From Luteibacter anthropi (GTDB lineage Bacteria > Pseudomonadota > Gammaproteobacteria > Xanthomonadales > Rhodanobacteraceae), in contig NZ_JAARLZ010000012.1 of NCBI RefSeq assembly GCF_011759365.1, forward strand, positions 95,005-159,004: a DNA stretch of 64,000 nt. The letters run 5' to 3'. Below, piece by piece: positions 36,801 to 43,590 of the stretch (the stretch's first letter is position 1; each line of letters starts with the position of its first letter). Below the pieces are notes generated by a model. It was not told the origin of the DNA, did not search any database, and was given only the letters and a program-made list of their open reading frames with translations. The position numbers were made by a program, and so were the translations under genes.

Positions 36801-38067
36801 CGGCTACTCGCTGTGGGAAATGGAAGTCTATGGTCCGGACGACGGCAGCACCACGCCGCCGCCCCCGCCGCCGCAGGGTGGCAACAACGATCCGTCGCAG
36901 GGCTTCAACTACGACGTGTATCCGGGCTTCATCGGCGCTTCGCTGCTGAACAAAACCAACGGCAAGTGGACGGATGACCAGATCTTCGTGGAAGTGATCG
37001 CGAAAGATCCGGCCAACAACGGTGTGTTCTCGTGGGTGAAGCCGGACGGCACGATTGTTCCGATGAACATCGCGGACAACACCGGCCCGGGCCACCTCAC
37101 CAAGAATGGCGATACGTTCCCGAACTACGCGTTCACGCTGAAGCAGGCCAAGCTGCTGAAGCTGCCGCCGCTGTTCTCGGGCCGCATCTTCATCTCGCTG
37201 GGCGAACCGCTGTACATGAAGAACGTGCTGGGTGCCGACGGCGTCCTGGGCTTCGCGGGTCCCAATCCGCTCAACGCCACGGACCCGAACCTCGACATCC
37301 GCTACGACTGGTACGAGTTCACGTGGGGCGACAACGGCATCTGGATCAACACGACCCAGGTCGACCAGTTCTCGATCCCGCTTACCCTCGACCTGTATGG
37401 CGATGGCAAGACGAACCACCAGAAGGCCGGCATCACGGAAACCCGTGACCAGATCTTCACCGAGTACAACAAGGAAGTGCCTGCGGAGTTCCAGATCGCC
37501 AACCTCGGTCCGGACACCGTTCGTATCCTCGCCCCGGGCAAGGATGCGTTCGACTACAACAAGCCGCAGGCCCATTACTACGATGCATATGTCGATGCGA
37601 TGTGGCAGTACTACGAAAACCACACGCTGAAGATGACCATCGGCCAGAAGGAGTTCGAAGGTGTCGTGGTGGATGGCGTGCTGACGTTCCAGCACACCAA
37701 CTGGGCCACGTTCCACGAGCAGGACGAACCGGAAGGCATGCTGTTCAATGTCAGCAAGCCGACCACGCAGGATGTGCTCGAAGGCAAGGGCAACCTCGCC
37801 AACTCCCACGATCCGTGGGGCGTGGAAGGCCAGCTCGAAGCACAGCTGTGTGGCGCGTTCAACCGCCACGTGGTGCAGGATGTGACGACGTGGAAGGACG
37901 ACAGCCAGTATTACCTGCAGGCTCCGTCGAACTACTACTCGCGCTTCTGGCACGCGCACAGCATCGACGGCAAGGCCTACGGCTTCTCGTACGACGATGT
38001 CTCCGACCACAGCTCGTCGCTCATCGACGGCAAGCCGGAACACCTGGAGTTCGGAATCGGCTGGTAA
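30883..38067 (+). CDS. Giant secreted multidomain glycoside hydrolase (GH2-like plus GH64-like, with Ig-like and F5/8 type C domains)
   Basis: 2394 codons from the ATG at 30883 (MKSHPVAPPGSMGRRRLAAF), chosen for its AGGGGAA site and the following signal peptide. Domains: GH2 jelly-roll about 47-245, GH2 Ig-like about 260-370, GH2 TIM-barrel about 381-610, GH2 C-terminal and Ig-like parts to 960. Ig-like repeats lie at about 967-1226 (three), 1497-1592 and 1757-1843. F5/8 type C (CBM32-like) domains are at about 1227-1363, 1627-1756 and 1856-1985, and a DUF1566-like domain at about 1367-1496. A proline linker precedes a GH64-like beta-1,3-glucanase domain, about 2007-2394 (WINTTQVDQFSIPLTLDLYG, AYGFSYDDVSDHSSSL). 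E572 in GAEYWG may be the GH2 nucleophile, but Gly509 stands where the acid/base Glu is usual. Predicted substrates are beta-glucans (inference). Confidence 0.88.
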   Translation: MKSHPVAPPGSMGRRRLAAFIATALLGVTVTAQAVTVAPSDRQDINLGAQPWKYTKQSIVNPNDPNVYAPLPNGDDGAAVNYDDSKWLTVGLPHAANDFTTFINQESGGGQGSLDGETSWYRTTLSNSAQWRGKKVMVEFEGAHTGDRVYINGHFIPGTGVLNQPGQPDAQATHVIGFLPHIVDLTSPSVIQYMKFDGTDVLAVKVGRSGGGFFEDPGFSGAFRFGQSEAGIFRPVKLHVTNLVHIPENVYAGQNTWGTYVATQALSADHSSATIRVQTNVANESGVAKTVTLITQIVDANGVEVARDQQDKTLAPTQPQNDNATPIFDQTLTVSNPTLWFPNGSPDGKPYLYHVIHTVSIDGQVVDAKQSTLGIRMITWDKDFPYVNGKKQYLVGGSGRYDYPALGSSVPEEQQWRDLKDMAAMGGNLWRPGHSPSSPEFVDAADALGVFIVQPSGDGENGFANVCNPSDKDYQQCKDMWTIKREVHRDIVIRDRSHPSIVAWEHDNGQMDTPFAQELRALARKWDNVSPRAAADRTPNDQNGDILSCSKAGCETHLHQVDFPNKPAWGAEYWGPGGSRSAYDTELAFALNYLVPFSQARAVNTFGMAQWYYADTPGEVIEQVDGLEDATHWVYQLDANGNIVKHPDGTPVKAFRHNSRGNNASMTDANRFPRMLYYIYESVWMPYSVKPMVKLANTWNRSGDIKVDAFSNCPAVRLLINDVPQGTDQVPNRWDSIDTASYDAENGAVDENTGKIVGVSTAEQTTKLPGQVHWNVTWQSGKAVAQCIDGGVVRTDSNGNPVQDILYTAGTADHIDLQVVNTTDPIRKPDGTVFQVTANGSDAAFIVARVLDAQNHLVPDATQKVNFDVTSGDSLVTYQGGTQAYVDYSAGEVPDPNGGIAEPMHYYHAPGSHELQFEGGLQKIALRSKFTTGTVQVTATAAGLKPGSVSFNIAPVPQAPSVSGPPSIIAQPNDDSVTVGDVGHFSVTASGAPPLTFTWKKNGVEIQGANQESYTTPATVLGDNNAKYTVVVHGQGPDQESTQATLSVSAFQQVTISQDPAPANVDQGQTAHFTVRASGSPTLKYQWMKNDQVIPDANGLTYDTPVLNVSDSGSTYSVVVSNFGSQMGSKEAQLTVNPARPPAFTGTLPDVRANPGQPATFDVTSLVTGTSPFHYKWSHNGQAIGDDQPTLTVNGVTQNDVGTYSVTVTNVLGDAAAATISAKLTLAPPGANLARQKPTTSTEVENPNGTASWQAVDGDGTTRWGSKIGDNGASLTVDLGSSRVFNRVVIKWENAHASDYKVQYSDSPDSGFQDALPEITNSLGGVEDMTFPQPVKGRYVRMQGVTRATDYGYSIYEFEVYNSAGCCNTGDRYQLVPGKLDGQPTTDVTDTLSGLTWDRIQRGFTDQGAQFTQSVAAGKCAKDNMRLPTRDEALAISGQNASTAAFPGAWTTWTDGQDPTDATFAYQVTSQGVVNRVVAENNPGHVLCVLGNKAIAPGIATQPASQTVGATRAAKFVAVATGVAPFAYDWYRVTQGADGHDVETFLSSTSDGTYTTTALAAADNGARFRVKVTSAQGLTSVSSDAVLTVDNSTNGVDPVFGTTPNQPNQPGNPNQPGTGTPGDGQGGTNIALHATATSNGNENDGYLAPAGAVDGDFTTRWSSKFQPEAWIALDLGSQQIFDHVILRWENAYSTQYTIEVSNDGNAWQSVSSQPYAGLGGVERRDFAAQTARYVRMHSTAKSSQYGVSLWEFEVYAAPLPKIVGQPQSAVVTAGQPVTFTVGVQANGTVSYQWRHNGAPVQGATQATLSFTPATADAGNYDVVVTDNAGRSVNSNPATLTVNAAIPPQAPTPPQGNVNLALHQPVTASDVENPVAFKAANVNDGDTGTRWSSGFTNDQWISVDLGAVKNVNKVVLSWENAHANDYVIEVSIDGQAWNKVDENPTSTGGVETRTFAAVSARYVRMRGITRSTQYGYSLWEMEVYGPDDGSTTPPPPPPQGGNNDPSQGFNYDVYPGFIGASLLNKTNGKWTDDQIFVEVIAKDPANNGVFSWVKPDGTIVPMNIADNTGPGHLTKNGDTFPNYAFTLKQAKLLKLPPLFSGRIFISLGEPLYMKNVLGADGVLGFAGPNPLNATDPNLDIRYDWYEFTWGDNGIWINTTQVDQFSIPLTLDLYGDGKTNHQKAGITETRDQIFTEYNKEVPAEFQIANLGPDTVRILAPGKDAFDYNKPQAHYYDAYVDAMWQYYENHTLKMTIGQKEFEGVVVDGVLTFQHTNWATFHEQDEPEGMLFNVSKPTTQDVLEGKGNLANSHDPWGVEGQLEAQLCGAFNRHVVQDVTTWKDDSQYYLQAPSNYYSRFWHAHSIDGKAYGFSYDDVSDHSSSLIDGKPEHLEFGIGW

Positions 38068-38090
38068 GCCGGTAACACGGTAAGAACCAG

Positions 38091-38122
38091 AGGGGCGGTG
38101 GAGCAATCCACCGCCCCTTTTT
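38091..38122 (+). terminator. Strong intrinsic terminator of the giant glycosidase gene
   Basis: AGGGGCGGTGGA and TCCACCGCCCCT form a perfect 12-bp stem around GCAA, followed by TTTTT, 23 bases after the stop codon. Confidence 0.95.
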
Positions 38123-38134
38123 CATGCCCACTCC

Positions 38135-38220
38135 TGTAGGAGCGTGCTTGCGCGCGACCGGTTGGATCGAAACGATGATGGTTTTCGCGACAACCGGTCG
38201 CGCGCAGGCGCGCTCCTACA
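38135..38220. repeat. GTAG-type REP inverted pair
   Basis: TGTAGGAGCGTGCTTGCGCG and GCGCAGGCGCGCTCCTACA flank a spacer with GATCGAAACGATGATGG, the reverse-orientation form of the spacer seen at 11275 and 11559. Confidence 0.9.
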
Positions 38221-38539
38221 GGGGGGGCGATAGCCCAAAGGTTTTCCCACATAGCCACCGTGAGATGGGCAGAGGCGACGGGGGCGGCCCTTGTCGCTCC
38301 GGCCTGCGGTGTCCCTCGGGAAAGGAGGAGCCGCTGCGCGGCTCAGTGTCTTATGGCTTGCGCCCCTTCGGGCCCGGATGCCCGGACGGACTTCCCGACT
38401 CGGCATCCTGCCTTGGCGGGAAGGGCCAGCCATCCATGGCTGGCCCCATACGGGTCTTTTCGCCCGGGCATCCTCACCTCCGTCAAGTCGCGGCCAAGGG
38501 CCGCCCCCGCCGCCTCTCCCCATCGTGATCGCAGGCTGT

Positions 38540-38626
38540 TGTAGGAGCGCGCTTGCGCGCGACCATTCATCGCGCAGAACATCATCGTTGCCGTTCGACC
38601 GGTCGCGCGCAAGGCGCGCTCCTACA
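38540..38626. repeat. GTAG-type REP inverted pair
   Basis: TGTAGGAGCGCGCTTGCGCG and GCGCAAGGCGCGCTCCTACA; it closes composite copy 1 on the right. The AGGAGGGG just after it could act as a ribosome binding site for the ORF starting at 38645. Confidence 0.9.
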
Positions 38627-38644
38627 GGAGGGGCGTGTCGCACG

Positions 38645-38881
38645 ATGGATATCGAATCGATCGGCGTCAAAGCCGATGTGACCGCGTGGTAGGTGTATGC
38701 CGAGGCGATGCAGTCGGTGCTGACCGAATACATGGCGGAAACCGAATTGCCGAATCAACGGTGCGTGGCCCGGGCGATGTCGGGTGTCAACGTGCTCTAT
38801 CGCATGGGCCTGCAATGTACGAAGCAGGCGAACGTGCGGCGCATGTGGGACGAGGTGCGTGCGCTGGGAGGGGCGAAATGA
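38645..38881 (+). pseudogene. Small ORF of unknown function interrupted by an in-frame TAG
   Basis: From the ATG at 38645 the frame reads MDIESIGVKADVTAW, then TAG at 38690-38692, then continues without a break from GTG 38693 (VYAEAMQSVLTEYMAETELP) for 62 codons to TGA at 38879-38881. Together they would give a hydrophilic helical protein of about 78 residues. Either the amber codon killed the gene or the real product starts at GTG 38693 or ATG 38708. Its end overlaps the next ORF by 4 bases (ATGA), which suggests a once-functional pair. No family is recognised. Confidence 0.45.
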
Positions 38882-39171
38882 TCGTGGGGCTGTGGGAAGT
38901 GGGTGTCGCGCTGGTGTTGCTGGTGGTGAACCTGCTTGTCTACATGAGCAGTTATGGCCGGCCGTGTTCGCTGGCGACGGGGGTGCGGATATTTTCGGTG
39001 TTGGCGTTTGTGGCGTTTATCGCCGGGTCGTTCGCCGTGGGTGGTATGGCGGCGCATGGGTGTCTGCTGCCGTGGGAGGTGTGGCCGGGCATGGTATTTG
39101 ACGCGGCCAGTGCGGGATTGGTGGGCGCGTCGCTAGGGGCGGTCTGTCGCGGTAGGAAGCGATGCGCCTGA
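38878..39171 (+). CDS. Small hypothetical membrane protein
   Basis: 97 codons, MIVGLWEVGVALVLLVVNLL. Hydrophobic segments at about 6-25, 36-58 and 72-90 suggest two or three membrane spans, with a basic tail (RGRKRCA). The start overlaps the stop of the preceding small ORF (ATGA), so they look coupled. The pair is isolated between two composite REP elements. No family recognised; the overall look recalls small two-gene cassettes such as phage lysis or toxin modules, but nothing specific supports that. Confidence 0.55.
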   Translation: MIVGLWEVGVALVLLVVNLLVYMSSYGRPCSLATGVRIFSVLAFVAFIAGSFAVGGMAAHGCLLPWEVWPGMVFDAASAGLVGASLGAVCRGRKRCA

Positions 39172-39175
39172 CGAC

Positions 39176-39259
39176 ACCGAGCGCGCCTCGCGCGCGACCG
39201 GATGCATCGAAACGATGATGGTTTTCGCACAATCGGTCGCGCGCAGGCGCGCTCCTACA
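39176..39259. repeat. REP pair with eroded left arm
   Basis: The left arm lacks GTAGGAG (ACCGAGCGCGCCTCGCGCGC), whereas the right arm ends GCGCAGGCGCGCTCCTACA. The spacer GATGCATCGAAACGATGATGG matches the 38135 copy. Confidence 0.85.
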
Positions 39260-39661
39260 GGGGTGCGGTAACCCCAAAGGTTTTCCCACACGATCACCGT
39301 GAGATCGGCAGAGGCGGCGGGGGCGGCCCTTGGCGCGACTTGATGGAGGTGAGGGGAGCGGGCGGAAAAGGCCGCGTAGCGGGGCCGGCCAGGAAGGCCG
39401 GCCTTTCCTGCCGAGGCACGGAGGCCGAGTCAGGAAACCCCGCACGCTCCCCGTGCCCGAAGGGGCGTAAGCCATAAGACACTGAGCCGCGCAGCGGCTC
39501 CTCCTTTCCCGAGGGACACCGCAGGCCGGAGCGACAAGGGCCGCCCCCGTCGCCTCTGCAACGCCACGTGCCAGCGCCGATGCAAGGCCGACAGGCGAGC
39601 CCACCCTACGGAGCGGAAACCCACATGGGCCGCTTTGACTACGGAGCGGCACCATTCCAGC

Positions 39662-39689
39662 CGGTCGCGCGCGAGGCGCGCTCCTACAA
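39662..39689. repeat. Single REP arm after yjgA
   Basis: CGGTCGCGCGCGAGGCGCGC followed by TCCTACAA, one inverted arm only, 13 bases from the 3' end of yjgA. Confidence 0.85.
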
Positions 39690-39702
39690 CGGTGACGGGG
39701 GG

Positions 39703-40236
39703 TTACTCGGTGGCTTCCAGGTCTTTCAGGATGCGGTAGATCTCGCGGAAGGCGTGCAGGGGCTTGTTGGCCTCGCGTTCTGCGCGCGCCTGGCGTACGA
39801 GCGAGCGCAGGTGCTGGCGATCCAGTTCCGGATGGCGGTCGAACAGTTCGCCCAGCGCGGTATCGCCGCCTTCCATGATGCGCTCGCGCGCCGCTTCGAG
39901 GCGGTGCATGTGCGCGGCTTCCTGGCGCTGGCGGTCGCGGTCCTCGCCGAGGGCGGCGCGGGCGTCCACGAAGGCTTCGTCGCCATGACGGCGCATCTGC
40001 TTGGCGAGGAAGGCCATCTGTCGCTTGCGGGCGATGTGCGAGGTGACCTTACGCGTGCGGCCGATCTCGTCGATGATGTCTTCCGGAAGGTTGAGCTTCG
40101 GAATGCGGCTCGGCGGCAGCTCGACCAGCTGCTGCGCGAGCTTCAGGATGTCCAGCGCATTGCGGCGGCGTTCGCTGCGGCTCGGGCCGTAGTCTTCCTC
40201 GTCGTCCTGAGAGGGGCGTTCGTCGAAAGGCTTCAT
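39703..40236 (-). CDS. darP: Dual-action ribosomal maturation protein DarP (YjgA, DUF615)
   Basis: 177 codons, MKPFDERPSQDDEEDYGPSR. DarP/YjgA associates with late 50S precursors and helps mature the peptidyl-transferase centre. The family motifs SRSERRRNALDILKLAQQLV, LPEDIIDEIGRTRKVTSHIA and RQMAFLAKQMR are visible. Its start overlaps the stop of the DUF1653 gene by 4 bases. In E. coli it is next to pmbA, as here. Confidence 0.93.
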   Translation of the reverse strand: MKPFDERPSQDDEEDYGPSRSERRRNALDILKLAQQLVELPPSRIPKLNLPEDIIDEIGRTRKVTSHIARKRQMAFLAKQMRRHGDEAFVDARAALGEDRDRQRQEAAHMHRLEAARERIMEGGDTALGELFDRHPELDRQHLRSLVRQARAEREANKPLHAFREIYRILKDLEATE

Positions 40237-40478
40237 GCCTGGGTCTCCTGCGGAATCACGTTGTCGGCGTCGCGCTCGAAGGCGAAACGGGGTTGCACGC
40301 GGCCCTCATGTTCCACCGTTTCGGCGAACATCGCGGCAGGCCGCACCCACAGGCCGTGATCGCCGTACAGCGCCTGGTAGACGACGTGTTCTTCCATCGT
40401 CTCGCTGTGGCGGGCTACGCCAAGCACGCGATAAGGCATGCCCTTGAAGTGACGGTAGTAGCCGACACGGATGCTCAT
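40233..40478 (-). CDS. DUF1653 domain protein
   Basis: 81 codons from the ATG at 40478 (MSIRVGYYRHFKGMPYRVLG). The compact beta-barrel-like DUF1653 pattern is clear: YRHFKG, YRVLGVARHSETMEEHVVYQ, LWVRP and MFAETV. The function of the family is not established. A much longer upstream frame runs antisense through pmbA and is rejected. It is translationally coupled to yjgA. Confidence 0.85.
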   Translation of the reverse strand: MSIRVGYYRHFKGMPYRVLGVARHSETMEEHVVYQALYGDHGLWVRPAAMFAETVEHEGRVQPRFAFERDADNVIPQETQA

Positions 40479-40574
40479 ACGGTTTCCATGGCACCATGGG
40501 CGGTGCATTGCTTTTGATCGGGCGGCGCGCCCCCATTTCGACGGGGCGGGTCCGCATGACCCGATATTGTAACC

Positions 40575-41945
40575 ATGAGCCCCCGGGAAGCCCACGTGAG
40601 CCACGTTTCCACCCTCGATAGCAGCCATCACGACCTCGACCGCCTCGCCAGCCTGGCCGAGGACACCATCCGCCGGGCCCGTGCCGCAGGCGCCAGCCAG
40701 GCCGAGGTGTCGGCCAGCATCGACGTGGGCCTGAACGTGAACGTCCGCCTGGGCGAGGTCGAGACCGTGGAGCACACGCGGGATCGCGGCTTCTCGCTTA
40801 CCGTGTATTTCGGCCAGCGCAAGGGCTCGGCCAGCACGGCCGACCTCAATCCGGACTCCATCCAGGCCACCATCGACCAGGCCTGCGCCATTGCCCGGTT
40901 CACGGAGGAAGACCCGGCCGCGGGTCTCGCCGACGCCGACCGCATGGCCACGGTGTTCCCGGATCTCGAACTCTGGCATCCCTGGGACATCGACGTCGAT
41001 GGTGCCATCGCGCTGGGGCGTGAGATCGAGGATGGTGGCCGGGCGGTCGACGGCATCACCAATTCCGACGGTTCCAGCGTCAACGCCGGGCAGAGCGTGT
41101 CGGTCTACGCCAACTCCCATGGCTTCCTCGGCCGTGAGCGTGGCACTCGGCATTCGCTGTCGGTGGCCCTGATCGCGGGCGACGACGACACCATGCAGCG
41201 CGACTACTGGTACGACACGGTCCGTGATGCCCGTAGCTTCATGGACCCGGCCTCACTGGGCCGCAAAGCTGCGGAACGCACGCTGTCGCGCCTGGGTGCA
41301 CGTCGCCTCAGCACGCGGCAGTCGCCGGTGCTGTTCGCGCCGGAAGTATCCCGTTCCCTGATCGGGCACCTGCTCGGTGCTGTCAGCGGTGGTTCGCTGT
41401 ACCGCCGTTCCAGTTTCCTGCTCGATCATGTAGGCAAGCAGATCCTGCCGTCGTGGTTCCGCATCGACGAAAAGCCGCTCATTCCGCGTGGCCTGGGTTC
41501 CTCGGTGTTCGACGGTGAAGGCGTTGCCACGGCAGAATCCCCGCTGGTGGTCGATGGCGTACTCGAACGCTACGTGCTCGGCAGCTATTCGGCACGCAAG
41601 CTGGGCCTCACCAGCACCGGCAATGCAGGTGGCATCCACAATCTCTTCGTGAAAACCGGCGACGACGACTTCACCGGCATGCTGCGCCGCCTGGGCACGG
41701 GCCTGCTGGTGACCGAGGTGATGGGGCAGGGCGTGTCCATCATCACGGGCGACTACTCCCGTGGTGCGTCGGGTTTCTGGGTGGAAAACGGCCAGATCGC
41801 CTACCCGGTGGAAGAAATCACCATCGCGGCCAACCTGCGCGACATGTTCGCCAACCTGGTGGCCATCGGCGCCGACGTGGATCATCGATCCCATGTGCTT
41901 ACCGGTTCCTGGCTCGTCGAAAAGATGACCATTGCCGGGGAGTGA
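40575..41945 (+). CDS. pmbA: Metalloprotease subunit PmbA (TldE)
   Basis: 456 codons, MSPREAHVSHVSTLDSSHHD; the second ATG-like GTG at codon 12 is an alternative start. PmbA is the metal-free partner of TldD. It lacks the HExxxH motif and carries the characteristic SAGGIHN-type segment (TSTGNAGGIHNLFVKTGDDD) and MGQGVSIITGDYSRGASGFW. It is divergent from the DUF1653/yjgA pair and separated from tldD by about 10 kb of accessory DNA. Confidence 0.95.
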   Translation: MSPREAHVSHVSTLDSSHHDLDRLASLAEDTIRRARAAGASQAEVSASIDVGLNVNVRLGEVETVEHTRDRGFSLTVYFGQRKGSASTADLNPDSIQATIDQACAIARFTEEDPAAGLADADRMATVFPDLELWHPWDIDVDGAIALGREIEDGGRAVDGITNSDGSSVNAGQSVSVYANSHGFLGRERGTRHSLSVALIAGDDDTMQRDYWYDTVRDARSFMDPASLGRKAAERTLSRLGARRLSTRQSPVLFAPEVSRSLIGHLLGAVSGGSLYRRSSFLLDHVGKQILPSWFRIDEKPLIPRGLGSSVFDGEGVATAESPLVVDGVLERYVLGSYSARKLGLTSTGNAGGIHNLFVKTGDDDFTGMLRRLGTGLLVTEVMGQGVSIITGDYSRGASGFWVENGQIAYPVEEITIAANLRDMFANLVAIGADVDHRSHVLTGSWLVEKMTIAGE

Positions 41946-42032
41946 CCTTCGGCCGGGTGCCGGAAGTCGGCTTGACAGCTCCCGTGGGCGGGATCGACAG
42001 TACTTGCGACATCGCCCAGGGAGCTTACGATC

Positions 42033-42428
42033 ATGAGTACGCCGTCCGATCAGTACCCGCCGTCGCCGCCTCCGTACGATCCGGCCCCTCCGCCGCCGGT
42101 CACCAGCAATGACGACAAGAACCTCGCCATGCTGACGCACCTGTCGGGCATCATCTTCAGCATCATCGTGCCGCTCATCGTGTGGTTGATCCACAAGGAT
42201 CGCAGCGACAAGACCTATCTCGTGGCCGAGGCCAAGGAAGCGCTGAATTTCCAGATCACGGTGCTCATCGGCTTCATGATCTGCTGGGTGCTTACCTTCC
42301 TGCTGATCGGCGCCATCCTGTCGCCACTGCTGTGGCTGGCGAACCTGATCTTCTGCATCATCGCCGCGGTGAAGGTCAGTTCCAACGGCAGCTATCGCTA
42401 CCCGTTCGCACTGCGCCTCGTCAGCTGA
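42033..42428 (+). CDS. DUF4870 domain membrane protein
   Basis: 131 codons, MSTPSDQYPPSPPPYDPAPP. A proline-rich cytosolic N-terminus (1-25) is followed by the DUF4870 core: AMLTHLSGIIFSIIVPLIVW, AKEALNFQITVLIGFMICW and a third membrane segment. Function of the family is unknown. The gene follows pmbA by 87 bases and converges on ispA. Confidence 0.88.
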   Translation: MSTPSDQYPPSPPPYDPAPPPPVTSNDDKNLAMLTHLSGIIFSIIVPLIVWLIHKDRSDKTYLVAEAKEALNFQITVLIGFMICWVLTFLLIGAILSPLLWLANLIFCIIAAVKVSSNGSYRYPFALRLVS

Positions 42429-42446
42429 GGCCGGGCTGGCCGGGGC

Positions 42447-43349
42447 TCAGTGGCCCCGGCTTGCCGTATAACGTGCCAGTGCGGCGAGCCATTCGCCGCG
42501 CTCGCCCAGCGGGGCGATGGCATCCAGTGCCGTTTCGGTCAGTTCGGTAAGCCGGGCGCGTGATGCGTCCATGCCGATGATGGACGGGAAGGTGGGTTTG
42601 TCGGCCGCCGCATCCTTGCCGGCCGTCTTGCCGATGACTTCGGATTCACCCTCGATATCGAGGATGTCGTCGCGCACCTGGAAGGCCAGGCCGACGGCGT
42701 GGCCGTAGCGTTCCAGCCGTTCCAGTATCTCGTTGTCCTTGCAGCCTGCCGCCAGTGCGCCGAGCCTCACCGAGGCCCGGATCAGCGCGCCGGTCTTGTA
42801 GGCGTGCATCCGTTCCAGTTCGGCCAGCTCCAGCCTGCGGCCCACGCCGGCCAGGTCGAAGGCCTGGCCGCCGGCCATGCCTTCCGCACCGCAGGCGGTG
42901 CCCAGCGCGCGCATCATGGCCAGCCGGGCCGGGATGTCGTCGCCCTCGGGCGATACGGCGAGAATCTCGAACGCGAGCGCCTGCAGTGCATCACCGGCCA
43001 GGATCGCCATGGCTTCGCCGTACACGATGTGGCAGGTGGGGCGGCCACGGCGCAGGTCATCGTCGTCCATCGCCGGCAGGTCGTCGTGGACGAGCGAGTA
43101 GGCGTGGATGATTTCGACGGCACAGGCCGGTGCATCGAGGATGGGGCCGTCGCAGCCCAGCGCATGGCCGGCGGCATAGACCAGCAGCGGACGCAGGCGT
43201 TTGCCCGGGCCAAGGCCGGCATAGCGCATCGCGCGGTGCAGTTCGACGGGGGGAAGGTCTTCGCCGGGGAGGGCGCGCGCAAGCGCGTCGTCAGCCCGGC
43301 CGACCAGCGCCTTCAAGGACGCCGGCAGCTCATTCGGGACGGGATTCAA
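42447..43349 (-). CDS. ispA: Farnesyl diphosphate synthase
   Basis: 300 codons, [21 protein letters not shown] trans-prenyltransferase that adds isopentenyl diphosphate to make C15 farnesyl diphosphate. The first aspartate-rich motif is in [20 protein letters not shown] (about residue 91) and the second in [18 protein letters not shown] (about 232). KRLRPLL is the N-terminal substrate motif. Its start overlaps xseB by 20 bases, the usual arrangement; dxs does not follow here. Confidence 0.95.
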   Translation of the reverse strand: MNPVPNELPASLKALVGRADDALARALPGEDLPPVELHRAMRYAGLGPGKRLRPLLVYAAGHALGCDGPILDAPACAVEIIHAYSLVHDDLPAMDDDDLRRGRPTCHIVYGEAMAILAGDALQALAFEILAVSPEGDDIPARLAMMRALGTACGAEGMAGGQAFDLAGVGRRLELAELERMHAYKTGALIRASVRLGALAAGCKDNEILERLERYGHAVGLAFQVRDDILDIEGESEVIGKTAGKDAAADKPTFPSIIGMDASRARLTELTETALDAIAPLGERGEWLAALARYTASRGH

Positions 43350-43590
43350 AGGGCGTGGCGCTGTCGGGGGATTCGGGGTCGAGCAGCAGGCGCACGCGCA
43401 GTTCGGCCTGTTCCAGCGCCGTCTGGCATTGCCGGTAGAGGCCGATACCGCGCTCGAACGACTTCAGCGACTCGTCGAGGCTGAGTTCGCCGCCTTCCAT
43501 GCGCGTGACCAGTTGCTCGAGCTCGTCGAGCGAATGCTCGAACTCGGCAATGGACGACACGGGCGCAGGCGGGGCAGAGGACTTCGGCAT
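43330..43590 (-). CDS. xseB: Exodeoxyribonuclease VII small subunit
   Basis: 86 codons, [20 protein letters not shown], a short coiled-coil protein that binds the XseA catalytic subunit. The signature [22 protein letters not shown]-type region is intact and length is normal. It is upstream of and overlapping ispA. Confidence 0.94.
   Translation of the reverse strand: MPKSSAPPAPVSSIAEFEHSLDELEQLVTRMEGGELSLDESLKSFERGIGLYRQCQTALEQAELRVRLLLDPESPDSATPFESRPE

Larger units (their letters stand above)
38135..38626. repeat. Composite repeat element, copy 1 (REP - A - B - A' - REP)
   Basis: Two REP pairs face each other around module A (CCCAAAGGTTTTCCCACA at about 38230), module B (38296-38375, with GGAGCCGCTGCGCGGCTC) and a folded core. 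Core helices: ATGCCCGG/CCGGGCAT (38378-38385 with 38464-38471), CTTCCCG/CGGGAAG (38391-38397 with 38417-38423) and GGGCCAGCCAT/ATGGCTGGCCC (38423-38433 with 38436-38446). A second, inverted module A stretch (38473-38519) and a REP close it. The same helices recur with different bases in copy 2. Apart from these I see no gene in 38123-38644. Confidence 0.8.
39176..39689. repeat. Composite repeat element, copy 2 (inverted core)
   Basis: REP pair, then module A (39271-39340), then the folded core and module B in the orientation opposite to copy 1 (module B at 39453-39533), a divergent outer segment and a single REP arm. Core helices: GGGGAGCG/CGCTCCCC (39353-39360 with 39445-39452), TTTCCTG/CAGGAAA (39404-39410 with 39431-39437) and GGCCGGCC/GGCCGGCC (39383-39390 with 39396-39403). 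Each helix of copy 1 is retained although the bases differ. No gene is supported in 39172-39702. Confidence 0.8.

Noticed and set aside
32617..38106. 1829-codon open frame antisense to the giant glycosidase
   Set aside because: High-GC codon use keeps the opposite strand open. The sense strand has clear domain homology and signal peptide; the antisense product matches nothing.
38645..39171. Small ORF pair as a phage lysis (holin) module
   Set aside because: Only size and hydrophobicity fit. No endolysin, spanin or other phage gene is present in the window.
39017..39655. 212-codon minus-strand ORF in the composite repeat
   Set aside because: It runs through modules A and B; similar peptides arise in every repeat copy in whichever frame is open, and the helices vary without respect to codons. 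Best explained as non-coding.
29126..41945. TldD/PmbA locus as a ribosomal-peptide (microcin) gene cluster
   Set aside because: No precursor peptide, modifying enzyme or exporter lies nearby; both genes have wide housekeeping distribution.
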